A DNA stretch of 36,495 nt, taken from assembly GCA_030065875.1 (NCBI GenBank), contig JASJCR010000049.1, forward strand, positions 1-36,495, read 5' to 3'. Shown in pieces: positions 23,789 through 31,095 of this stretch (its first letter is position 1; each line of letters starts with the position of its first letter). The DNA is from Ardenticatenaceae bacterium. GTDB taxonomy: Bacteria; Chloroflexota; Anaerolineae; Promineifilales; Promineifilaceae. A program made the position numbers and the translations under genes. The notes under the pieces were generated by a model that was not told the DNA's origin, searched no databases, and saw nothing but the letters and a program-made list of their open reading frames with translations.

Positions 23789-23959
23789 ACACAAAGGCTT
23801 TGGTTTCATCCTGGCCACCTCTACTCTTTGTCCACAAATTACGAAGGTTTTTTAAGATTAAAAGAAAAAATCCGGGGAAACCCGTACCATTTGCGGCTAA
23901 AATCAAGTAAATCAAACCAATTTTGAAGGATTTTCAAAGTTGTTCGTTTTACTTACAGC

Positions 23960-24550
23960 ATGAGCGGCTACTCGGATGAAACCATCAAGATTCTGCTTGA
24001 TCCCACGATCAGCAATACTTCGCTGACCGAAATTTTGGTTGCGCGTTATTATGCATACATCGTGCGTCTGGCGGTTTCGATCGTGCGCACCCCGGCCGAA
24101 GCGGAAGACGTGGCCCAGGATACCTTTATTTCGGCGCTAACCCGCATCGACCAGCTCGACCCGGAGAGCAACGTGCGGGCGTGGCTGTCGACGATTGCCG
24201 TCAACAAATGTCGCGATTTGCTGCGCAGGCGACAGCGGCGGCAGCTGTTTCAAAGCGGTATCCAGATGGTGCAGAGCTTTGTCGAGCGCCAGCCGGCCCC
24301 GGAAGAAGCGGCCGTGCAGCAGGAAACGTCCGTCCACCTCTGGGCTGCGGTTGATCAACTAAAAGAGAAGCATCGCCTGCCGATTATCCTGCGCTACGTA
24401 CACAACCTGTCGATCCCCGAAATCGCCACAATTCTAGAAACCAAAGAAGGCACGATTTATTCGCGCCTTCACTACGCCTGTCGTCAGCTCGGCCATCAGC
24501 TGGAGCTAAGTCTGGCCGGCTACACGGTACCGGAGGGGGTGGTGCGATGA
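23960..24550 (+). CDS. ECF-type RNA polymerase sigma factor (196 aa)
   Basis: Sigma-70 region 2 spans about residues 24-93 (YYAYIVRLAVSIVRTPAEAE, the DTFISAL core-binding helix, VRAWLSTIAVNKCRDLLRRR). Region 4 spans about 125-180 (LKEKHRLPIILRYVHNLSIP, EIATILETKEGTIYSRLHYA helix-turn-helix). There is no region 3, so it is an ECF sigma factor. It redirects RNA polymerase to a small regulon, released when the partner anti-sigma is inactivated. The downstream gene begins inside its stop (ATGA overlap at 24547-24550), as expected for a sigma/anti-sigma pair. Its start ATG at 23960 has little ribosome-binding sequence. The neighbouring surface-protein genes are plausible targets, but no shared promoter motif could be read by eye. 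Confidence 0.94.
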   Translation: MSGYSDETIKILLDPTISNTSLTEILVARYYAYIVRLAVSIVRTPAEAEDVAQDTFISALTRIDQLDPESNVRAWLSTIAVNKCRDLLRRRQRRQLFQSGIQMVQSFVERQPAPEEAAVQQETSVHLWAAVDQLKEKHRLPIILRYVHNLSIPEIATILETKEGTIYSRLHYACRQLGHQLELSLAGYTVPEGVVR

Positions 24551-25482
24551 AACGTCGTGACGATCAACTGCTCCAAAAGGCCCGGGACGGCCGCTTAACC
24601 GCTGCCGAACAGGCCCGACTGCAGCGTTTTCTCCAGACTGAAGCCGGCCGGCGCGAGTATGCCGTGCATCGTCTGCTGACGGAAGCACTTGAAATGGACC
24701 CCGAAATAAATCAGCCCACCAAAAGAGAGATTCAGGCCATCGCCGCCAAAATCAACGCCGGGGTGCAGCAGCGCCAGCAGCGGCAGCTGTGGCTCGGTCG
24801 GGGGCGGGCACTGGCCGTGGCTGCGGTTGGACTGCTGCTGATCATCTTTGTGGCCAACTGGTTCTTGCCCACCACAACGGTCGTCGAACCGACCGCCATT
24901 CCACCGACTCCGACCCTAGCCCCGTCACCCACACCTACGCTGGCGCCCAACATGCGCTATGTTGACCTGGACGATCAATCGGTGGAAACCCTGCCGCAGC
25001 TGCCGCCCGGAATTTATACGGAAACGGTCGGTCAGGCAGCGGACCAGGCCGACTTTGATCTCGTTTTGCCAACTCAGCTCAGTGATAACCTGTCGTATGT
25101 GGGCGCAATGTTTGACCCGGACACGGGCAGCGTGTCGCTCGCCCTGCGCTCCAATCTAGCGGTAGATCGGGAGTACCCGCTGTGGATTTTAACCCAGGCC
25201 CCGGCCGTCGGGGAAAACCGGTCGCTGGCCATCCCCAACCAACCCTTTGCCGATGAGGAAATCGAAGTGGTGCAGCACGAAAAAACGCCGGCGGCCGTGG
25301 GTGAGATCCCGGCTTTGTTCGATGCCCAGGAACACATCAACGGCCGGCAGCAGTGGGCGGTGATCAACACCCTTTCGTGGCAGGTAGACGGGCAGCAGCT
25401 CACCTTGACGCTGGTCAGCCGCTCGATTGTCAATCAAAGCTTACTGGAGAGGATCGCCAATGATATGCATTTAGTCCGCTAA
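24547..25482 (+). CDS. membrane anti-sigma factor with extracytoplasmic sensor region (311 aa)
   Basis: The N-terminal 80 residues are charged and helical (DDQLLQKARDGRLTAAEQAR, FLQTEAGRREYAVHRLLTEA), the layout of an anti-sigma domain, but the zinc-binding HxxxCxxC motif is absent. A single membrane helix follows (about 88-107, LAVAAVGLLLIIFVANWFL), then a Pro/Thr linker (IPPTPTLAPSPTPTLAP) and about 175 extracytoplasmic residues ending TLVSRSIVNQSLLERIANDM. The latter region may sense envelope state; it contains no named domain I recognise. The four-base overlap with the sigma gene supports the pairing. The anti-sigma role is inferred from context and topology, not from a recognised motif. 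Confidence 0.8.
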   Translation: MKRRDDQLLQKARDGRLTAAEQARLQRFLQTEAGRREYAVHRLLTEALEMDPEINQPTKREIQAIAAKINAGVQQRQQRQLWLGRGRALAVAAVGLLLIIFVANWFLPTTTVVEPTAIPPTPTLAPSPTPTLAPNMRYVDLDDQSVETLPQLPPGIYTETVGQAADQADFDLVLPTQLSDNLSYVGAMFDPDTGSVSLALRSNLAVDREYPLWILTQAPAVGENRSLAIPNQPFADEEIEVVQHEKTPAAVGEIPALFDAQEHINGRQQWAVINTLSWQVDGQQLTLTLVSRSIVNQSLLERIANDMHLVR

Positions 25483-25558
25483 AAACCCGCTCTCGTCAGA
25501 TCCCGATTCTTGGGGATGAGAGAGGGGGAATGATCTAAAAGTTAAAAAAACTGTCACA

Positions 25559-25649
25559 GTTCAGGTAGTTCGTGGCTTCGACAGGCTCAGCCACCGCTGA
25601 GGGCCGCAGCCTGAGCCTGTCGAAGGCGGGCTTTTTAAATGACCTGAAC
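25559..25649. repeat. palindromic dispersed repeat (CTTCGACAGGCTCAG type)
   Basis: CTTCGACAGGCTCAG at 25576-25590 and CTGAGCCTGTCGAAG at 25611-25625 are a perfect 15-bp inverted repeat. Outside it, GTTCAGGT (25559-25566) pairs with ACCTGAAC (25642-25649). This 15-mer is a familiar dispersed repeat in many bacterial genomes. It fills the gap between the anti-sigma gene and the ankyrin lipoprotein gene and could act as a bidirectional hairpin. Confidence 0.85.
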
Positions 25650-25690
25650 AGTTACAAGAATTCCAAATTTTGTGCAAAAAGGAGAATAGA

Positions 25691-26491
25691 ATGAAATTGA
25701 TCCAACTGTTTTGCTTGGCTGGTTTAACGCTGCTGGCTGCCTGTGGCGTCCAGCGTGAGGTTTCGGAACCGGCCGCCGTTTCTGAGAGCGCGGCCGAGCC
25801 GGCGGCGGCCGTCCTTGAAGAGGAGCCAGCGCCAGAACCGACTGTACCTCCGCCACCAACCGCCACCCCGCTGCCCGAAATGACGGCTGAAGAAATGCAG
25901 GAGGCCCTCTTTGCCGCCCTGAGGCAGGATGATGTGGGCCTGGTTGAAGCGCTCATAACAGCCGGCGCTGACGTCAACTACGAAGATCCAAAGCTAAAAT
26001 TCAACCCGCTCTTCGTCGCCGTCCGGCGCGGCAATCCGGAAACCTCTGCTTTGCTCCTCGAAGTGGGAGCGGACCCACTTTTTATCGACAGCCAGGGCAA
26101 TACTCTGCTGATCCACGCGGCCGCATCCGGTAATGTCGAGACGGTTCAGCTGCTGCTCGATCAGGGAATCGACATCAATGCCCCAGGAAGCCAGTATGGG
26201 TTCCCGCCGCTGCTGATGGCGGCCGAGAGAAACCATGTTGCGGTAGGCAAACTACTGATCACCTCTGGGGCGGATGTTTATGGGGTGGATGAATACGGTG
26301 ACCCAGCGTTAAATATTGCCGCCTATTTTGGCAGCCTGGAATTTGCCCAAATGCTGCTCGATAGAGGTGTGGATGTCAATACGCCCAATACCAGCGGCCG
26401 GACCGCTCTCGATCACGCTATCAGCCAGGACCGCACGGAGGTAGAGGCGCTGCTGCTTGAAGCCGGTGCAGAGGAGGGAAAGGTGAATTAA
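25691..26491 (+). CDS. ankyrin-repeat lipoprotein (266 aa)
   Basis: A lipoprotein signal (LIQLFCLAGLTLLAAC, Cys18) is followed by an Ala/Glu/Pro-rich linker of about 45 residues ending PPPPTATPLPEM, then about six ankyrin repeats. Repeat signatures include DDVGLVEALITAGADVNYED, GNTLLIHAAASGNVETVQLL, NHVAVGKLLITSGADVYGV, and GRTALDHAISQDRTEVEALL. Ankyrin repeats are protein-interaction surfaces; on an extracytoplasmic lipoprotein they may bind another envelope protein. ATG 25691 follows AAGGAGAATAG and starts exactly at the signal peptide. The next 353 bases to otsA contain only the repeat at 26497 and probable promoter sequence. Confidence 0.92.
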   Translation: MKLIQLFCLAGLTLLAACGVQREVSEPAAVSESAAEPAAAVLEEEPAPEPTVPPPPTATPLPEMTAEEMQEALFAALRQDDVGLVEALITAGADVNYEDPKLKFNPLFVAVRRGNPETSALLLEVGADPLFIDSQGNTLLIHAAASGNVETVQLLLDQGIDINAPGSQYGFPPLLMAAERNHVAVGKLLITSGADVYGVDEYGDPALNIAAYFGSLEFAQMLLDRGVDVNTPNTSGRTALDHAISQDRTEVEALLLEAGAEEGKVN

Positions 26492-26496
26492 AAATA

Positions 26497-26606
26497 CCCC
26501 TCCCCCAGCCCCTCCCCGACGCGGGGAGGGGAGTTTGTTGGACTTTATGAGTTCGAAACACTTACCTGTCCGCCCTGAACCCGCTATGGGAGGGGGATTT
26601 GCTGCC
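26497..26606. repeat. GC-rich palindromic dispersed repeat
   Basis: CCCCTCCCCG (26509-26518) pairs with CGGGGAGGGG (26522-26531), 3-base loop, and a further GGGAGGGGG closes the element near 26596. The opening 25 bases or so are identical to the copy starting near 31327, and the tail 'TTACCTGTCCGCCCTGAACCCG' pattern is shared with both 31325 and 10511 copies. It begins 6 bases after the ankyrin stop and may serve as its transcription end. The remainder of 26607-26844 shows no gene. Confidence 0.85.
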
Positions 26607-26844
26607 TACCCGTTCCTCTCCAAACGATTGGAAAGAGCTAAAATAATTTGATCTAAACATTGGTTTCAGATAGTATGGCCTTTAGTTTTTAAGGCAAACC
26701 GGCCTGTAGACCGCTTCAAAAACCCGCTACACAATTCCCAGAAACAACGTTAACCATCAGCCCAAGGCAACCGGCCGGTGATTTAAGCTGGTTATGGCAA
26801 AGCTCTTATGGCAGATTGAAAAATCTGTTCAGGAGGAAAATTTT

Positions 26845-28440
26845 GTGCAGATAAATGCCCCGAAAAAAAGCGATCGGCCGCTAATCATCATTGCTTCCAA
26901 TCGCGGCCCATTTAAATTTAAACCCCGAAAAAGCGGGGGATTTGACGTAGAACGGGGAACGGGTGGTCTGGTGACCGCCCTCAGCGCCCTGGCCCAAAAA
27001 CACGATGTTTTGTGGGTGGCTTCGGCGATTGGAAAAGGGGATTACCAGTGGGCCAAAGCCCAGGGTGGTCAACCTACAATCATCGAAGACATTACCCTGT
27101 CGCTGATTACCCCCGATAAAAAAAGATACAATCAATATTACAACGATATTGCCAATCCACTGCTGTGGTTTATCCAACACCAGCTGTGGAATATTCCGCG
27201 CACCCCGAGCATCACCGCTGAAACATGGCAGGCGTGGGAAGAAGGATATAAGGTCATTAATTGGCGGTTCGCTGAGGCGATTGCGGCCACGATCAAGGAT
27301 GTTGATCGGCCGGTGTTTGTCTTTCCTCAGGATTATCACCTCTACCTGCTGCCCGATTACCTGCGTCAGATGGTAGATAAACCGGTTCAAATCCAGCCGT
27401 TTTTGCACATTCCCTGGCCCGGCCCGGACGCCTGGCGCATTTTACCCGAGGCCATGCGCGAAGAGATTCTCAACGGATTGTTGCAGTCAGATCGGATCGG
27501 TTTCCAAACCACCAAAGACGCATTTAACTTTGTCCAGACCTGCCGTTTTTATCTCTCAAATGCCCATTCAAAAGGGCGACGGAATAAAATTGATTATCGG
27601 GATCGCACCGTTGAGGCCAAAACCTATCCCATTTCAATCGATATTCAAAAGGTAGAGGAACTGGTGAAAGAGCCTCAGACACAGCTTTTAAAAAGCCAGC
27701 TGCTAAGCCTTCTGGCAGATCGAAAGCTAATTTTGCGGGTCGATCGCGTTGAACCGTCCAAAAATATTTTGCGCGGTCTTGAAGCTTTTGAAATATTTCT
27801 TGAAGATCACTCTGAGTATCGCGGCCGGGTCATGATGGTCGCGCTGCTTGTTCCCTCGCGGATGGAAGTTGATGAATATCAGGATTACCTGCGGGAGATT
27901 ATGGCCCAGGCTGGGATGATCAACGCCCGCTACAGCGATCCATTTTGGGAACCGGTGCGGGTAATTGTGGGAGATAATTATCACCGCGCTTTGGCGGCCA
28001 TGCAGCTGTACGATGTGCTGCTGGTGAATCCATTGGCTGACGGGATGAATCTGGTGGCCAAAGAAGGAGTGTTGGTTAATCAAAAAGACGGGCCGCTGAT
28101 TTTATCCGAACATGCTGGCGTGTTTTACGAGTTTCATCAGCATGCCCTTAACGTCTCTCCCTTTGATGTGTATGGCACAGCCAACGCAATTTTCAACGCT
28201 TTGGAAATGGCTCCTGCCGAACGCCGCAAGCGAGCGGAAGGGCTGCTGGCCCAGGTCAAAGAGGCGGATGTTCGAGATTGGTTTGCCACCCAGGTTCAGG
28301 ACGCTTTAACCTCTTTTACCAGCCAGTCCAGCAGGGCTTCAACCCCGTCAACGCCATCGGCTAGACAGTCAGCTGCTTCGGCAACCTCAGATGGCATGTC
28401 ATCGGAAAAAACCCCCACGCCGACAGCCAGGAGTGGATGA
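26845..28440 (+). CDS. otsA: trehalose-6-phosphate synthase-like GT20 glycosyltransferase (531 aa)
   Basis: GT20 family features appear in order: IIIASNRGPFKFK (donor-binding N-terminus), a glycine-rich GTGGLVTAL, VFPQDYHLYLLPDYLR (DYHL motif), PFLHIPWPGPDAWRILP (HIPxP), DRIGFQTTKDAF, RVDRVEPSKNILRGLEAF (Arg/Lys pair binding UDP-glucose phosphates) and NPLADGMNLVAKEGV. The enzyme makes trehalose-6-phosphate from UDP-glucose and glucose-6-phosphate; GT20 also contains glucosylglycerol-phosphate synthases, which cannot be excluded. AGGAGG sits 7 bases before GTG 26845, a better start than ATG 26794. The last 40-50 residues are Ser/Thr/Ala-rich and encoded antisense to the otsB 3' end, so they are not part of the fold. 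The phosphatase gene lies next door, convergent. Confidence 0.88.
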   Translation: MQINAPKKSDRPLIIIASNRGPFKFKPRKSGGFDVERGTGGLVTALSALAQKHDVLWVASAIGKGDYQWAKAQGGQPTIIEDITLSLITPDKKRYNQYYNDIANPLLWFIQHQLWNIPRTPSITAETWQAWEEGYKVINWRFAEAIAATIKDVDRPVFVFPQDYHLYLLPDYLRQMVDKPVQIQPFLHIPWPGPDAWRILPEAMREEILNGLLQSDRIGFQTTKDAFNFVQTCRFYLSNAHSKGRRNKIDYRDRTVEAKTYPISIDIQKVEELVKEPQTQLLKSQLLSLLADRKLILRVDRVEPSKNILRGLEAFEIFLEDHSEYRGRVMMVALLVPSRMEVDEYQDYLREIMAQAGMINARYSDPFWEPVRVIVGDNYHRALAAMQLYDVLLVNPLADGMNLVAKEGVLVNQKDGPLILSEHAGVFYEFHQHALNVSPFDVYGTANAIFNALEMAPAERRKRAEGLLAQVKEADVRDWFATQVQDALTSFTSQSSRASTPSTPSARQSAASATSDGMSSEKTPTPTARSG

Positions 28441-29138
28441 TGGCGGCGGAGGGTATGCAGCATATTCAGAGCGTCCACATCCGTGACATCATCTCCCAAA
28501 AAAAGGACGCCGTTTAGGTGAAATTCATCCACCAGCTGGGCCAGCGCGGTGCCTTTGTTGGTCTCAACCGGCGGCCGCAGCTCAAAGATCATGCGGCCCT
28601 GAAAGAGGTTGAGCCCGTGATTGGCGGCAATATCCTGCAGAATTGGATTGAAGCGCTCTTTTGTCTTGGCTGGATCGGCCGTCTGTCGATAGTGAACCGA
28701 CAGGGTGGGACCCTTGTCTTCGACCCACATGCCGGACGGACTATGGCGTTCAATCGCCTGTCGCGCCCCCTGCAGCGCCGGCAAAAATTGATCTATGTCT
28801 ACCATCGGCTGCAGCTCTCCATCTTCCCAGCGTTCAAAGCCGTGGTTGCCAATGTAAACGATATTTGACAAATTAATGCGCTGCCGGATATCGGTGGCTG
28901 AACGGCCGGAAACGGCGGCAACGAGGGCGATATGATCGCTCAGCTCCGCCAGAAGTGCCTTGTTGCGCGGCGTGATCGTGGCGTCGTCCGGCCGGTCAAC
29001 AATCGGGCTGATGGTTCCGTCAACATCGGTAAACACCCCAAAACGAGGTTGGCGGACGACCTGGGTTAGAGCCATCTGGCACTGCTGCCACGATGGCGGA
29101 AGAGATTCCGAGGAGGAATTGGAATTATGAGTACTCAT
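28296..29138 (-). CDS. otsB: trehalose-6-phosphate phosphatase (HAD family, 280 aa)
   Basis: HAD-superfamily motifs of OtsB are clear: FGVFTDVDGTISPIV with nucleophile Asp38 and Asp40, AAVSGRSATDIRQRI, IVYIGNHGFERWEDG, IFELRPPVETNKGTAL (motif III Lys) and VLFLGDDVTDVDALNML (motif IV). It removes phosphate from trehalose-6-phosphate made by the facing OtsA-like enzyme. Length matches OtsB (about 266). The start is uncertain: ATG 29138 lies in the palindrome shared with the divergent PfkB gene and has no clear ribosome-binding site; ATG 29075 is an alternative. A longer frame to 29285 would lie inside the PfkB gene and is not used. Its last 145 bases overlap the otsA tail on the other strand. 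Confidence 0.9.
   Translation of the reverse strand: MSTHNSNSSSESLPPSWQQCQMALTQVVRQPRFGVFTDVDGTISPIVDRPDDATITPRNKALLAELSDHIALVAAVSGRSATDIRQRINLSNIVYIGNHGFERWEDGELQPMVDIDQFLPALQGARQAIERHSPSGMWVEDKGPTLSVHYRQTADPAKTKERFNPILQDIAANHGLNLFQGRMIFELRPPVETNKGTALAQLVDEFHLNGVLFLGDDVTDVDALNMLHTLRRHHPLLAVGVGVFSDDMPSEVAEAADCLADGVDGVEALLDWLVKEVKAS
29127..29138. promoter_or_regulatory. 12-bp palindrome carrying both divergent start codons
   Basis: ATGAGTACTCAT is its own reverse complement. Read rightward it starts the PfkB-family gene (Met-Ser-Thr-His); read leftward it starts the otsB frame (also Met-Ser-Thr-His). AGGAGG at 29111-29116 serves the rightward gene and lies inside the otsB frame. The two genes would overlap at their 5' ends with no intergenic DNA, so their promoters must lie inside each other's coding sequence. 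Confidence 0.6.
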
Positions 29139-30083
29139 GCAAAAATTATTACCGTCTGTTTGAATCCATCTCTGGATCGCACGCTGACGATCCGCTATTT
29201 GTCTGAAGGGTATACGAATCGGGTAACCGGAGCAACTCGCCTGGACCCGGCCGGTGCCGGGCTCTCCATCAGCCGGGCGATCCATTCATTGGGGGGAGAA
29301 ACCCACGCTATCGTGCTCCTGGGTGAGGATCCCACCGGCCGCGCTTATGAGGGTCTGATGACCACCGAGGCGTTTCCGTACAAAATTGTGCGGCGGCCGG
29401 GGTTAACCCGCAGCGATATCATTATTTTTGATCAGGCCAAGGAAGTTGAAACCCACCTTCTTGAAGATTGCAACACCATTTCATCGGACAATCTGGACAC
29501 AATTGATGAGGCGCTGCGCGAGCTGACTGCGGCCGGTGACTGGGTTGTGCTGGCCGGCATTCATCCGGTAGATTGGCCGGTCGAGATTTATACCCGGCTG
29601 TTAACGACGATTCACGAGGGCGGGGCGAATTCCCTGGTAGCCACCAGCGGTGCAGATTTGGGTCAGGTTGCGGCGCTGCAGCCGACGATGATGGTGGTAA
29701 CTGAAAATCAGGCGGAGCGCTTTTTTAATTTTCCGGTCCGCAGCCTTCAGGATGGGGTATCTTGCGCCCGACAGCTCTCTCAGTTGGGCGTCAAGCGGGT
29801 GATGATCATTATGGAGGAAGAAGGGACGGCGGTTTTGCGCAGTGCCAAAGTAGATTATCAGCTGGACCTGCCCGAGGTAGAAGCGGGAACCCAAAGCGGT
29901 GTACGGGAAGCGCTTCTGGCCGGTTATTTGCTGGGTCGCCTGCGGGAACGGCCGCTGACGGAGGCGCTCGAACTGGGAGGGGCGGCCGCTTCTTACACGG
30001 CTGCTCAGGTCGGCAGCGAGTTTGGCACGCGAGAGGATATCGACCCCCTGCGAGAGGACGTGGAAGTGTCGCGCCTGAAGTAA
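29127..30083 (+). CDS. PfkB-family sugar kinase-like protein with altered catalytic motifs (318 aa)
   Basis: The fold pattern is that of 1-phosphofructokinase/tagatose-6-phosphate kinases: IITVCLNPSLDRTLTI (N-terminal NPSLD), AISRAI-like helix after Gly-rich loop, GEDPTGRAYEGLM, GDWVVLAGIHPVDWP and a C-terminal region VREALLAGYLLGRL. Two signatures are changed. The substrate-phosphate loop, usually GGKGxN, reads AGAGLS (DPAGAGLSISRAI). The catalytic GAGD loop reads GVRE (TQSGVREALLAG), so the catalytic Asp is Glu and the anion-hole glycines are partly lost. It may be a pseudokinase or have changed activity. AGGAGG supports ATG 29127. The gene sits beside trehalose genes and 14 bases before the M23 peptidase gene. 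Confidence 0.85.
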   Translation: MSTHAKIITVCLNPSLDRTLTIRYLSEGYTNRVTGATRLDPAGAGLSISRAIHSLGGETHAIVLLGEDPTGRAYEGLMTTEAFPYKIVRRPGLTRSDIIIFDQAKEVETHLLEDCNTISSDNLDTIDEALRELTAAGDWVVLAGIHPVDWPVEIYTRLLTTIHEGGANSLVATSGADLGQVAALQPTMMVVTENQAERFFNFPVRSLQDGVSCARQLSQLGVKRVMIIMEEEGTAVLRSAKVDYQLDLPEVEAGTQSGVREALLAGYLLGRLRERPLTEALELGGAAASYTAAQVGSEFGTREDIDPLREDVEVSRLK

Positions 30084-30097
30084 AAATAACTCAAATA

Positions 30098-31060
30098 ATG
30101 ATTCGCCTGATCACAGCGCTTTTGTTGGCCACAGCCATCACCACTTTCAGCCGCAGCTGGTTTGACGTTCGTTTACCGTTTTGGGGACCGGTTGTCATTT
30201 ACCTTGGACTGTACTGGCTGCTGGGTTTTTGGCCAAACAAGATTGACGGTGAAGAAGATCAACCTCATCCCCGAGTCAGTGAGTTTCCTTTGCCTGAGCC
30301 CGGCGCTGCAGGTGGGGCGTGGCTGTATGTCGGCCGCTACACGGTTTCCGCTTTGGCCTCCATTTTTAATCCGCTGCAGCTTTGGCAGCAACTGCAGCAG
30401 TTAGGCGGTCAGGCGGCCGCAGAGGCCCGCTATTTCAGAAAGAAAAAACCGGATATCACCGATTATCAATCAACCGTGCGCTACACTTTGCCGTTTCGCG
30501 ACACATGGTGCGTCATCAACGGTGGGGTAACGCCGGCCACTTCCCATTCATGGGGTCTCTTGACCCAGCGTTATGCTTATGACTTCGTGCGTTTGGCGGA
30601 TGGGCTGCAGCGCCATTCGGGTGATGGGTATCAGCTGGCAGATTATGGGTGTTACGATGAACCAATTGTCGCCGCCGCTGCGGGTACCGTTGTGGCGGTG
30701 CGCGACGGCATTCGCGACTGGCCATGGCCCGGCCGGGGATGGGTTGATCTCTTCTGCCGCGATTTCCGTGGCAACTACGTGGTGATTCAGCATGCTGAGA
30801 AAGAGTACACATTTTACGCCCACTTGATTCCCGGCAGCCTCAAAGTGGCGGTCGACGATGTGATTGAGCGAGGAGCGGTGATCGGCCGCTGCGGCAATTC
30901 CGGTCATTCGACAGAACCCCATCTCCACTTTCACCTGCAGGATACTCCCAGCTTCTTCACCGGCGTCGGTTTGCCTATTCGTTTTTCAGATGTGCTCGCA
31001 GATGAAGAGCCGTTTAACGGGTGGCTGCAGGCTGGGCATATCGTGAGAAGCATCACTTAA
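30098..31060 (+). CDS. M23-family metallopeptidase with N-terminal membrane helices (320 aa)
   Basis: Two hydrophobic segments (LITALLLATAITT and WGPVVIYLGLYWLLGFW) anchor the protein. After a linker, the peptidase domain begins near PFRDTWCVINGGVTP, with SHSWGLLTQRYAYDFV (the HxxxD-type zinc ligands), EPIVAAAAGTVVAVRDG, YVVIQHAEKEYTFYAHLIPG and GNSGHSTEPHLHFHLQ (HxH). These are LytM/M23 zinc-peptidase features, cleaving peptidoglycan cross-links or extracellular peptides. ATG 30098 starts the membrane helix; upstream codons in this frame overlap the PfkB gene and are not used. No strong ribosome-binding site is visible, so translation may be coupled to the preceding gene, which ends 14 bases upstream. 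Confidence 0.92.
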   Translation: MIRLITALLLATAITTFSRSWFDVRLPFWGPVVIYLGLYWLLGFWPNKIDGEEDQPHPRVSEFPLPEPGAAGGAWLYVGRYTVSALASIFNPLQLWQQLQQLGGQAAAEARYFRKKKPDITDYQSTVRYTLPFRDTWCVINGGVTPATSHSWGLLTQRYAYDFVRLADGLQRHSGDGYQLADYGCYDEPIVAAAAGTVVAVRDGIRDWPWPGRGWVDLFCRDFRGNYVVIQHAEKEYTFYAHLIPGSLKVAVDDVIERGAVIGRCGNSGHSTEPHLHFHLQDTPSFFTGVGLPIRFSDVLADEEPFNGWLQAGHIVRSIT

Positions 31061-31095
31061 AGTAAGAATGAGATAACGTGATAGTGAGTTCGACA

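Noticed and set aside
29139..29285. Longer OtsB start at 29285.
   Set aside because: It would lie inside the PfkB-like coding sequence, and its 49 extra residues do not look like OtsB.
29762..30097. 112-codon N-terminal extension of the M23 peptidase.
   Set aside because: It is an out-of-frame reading of the PfkB-like gene, rich in Gly/Arg; the true membrane helix starts at 30098.
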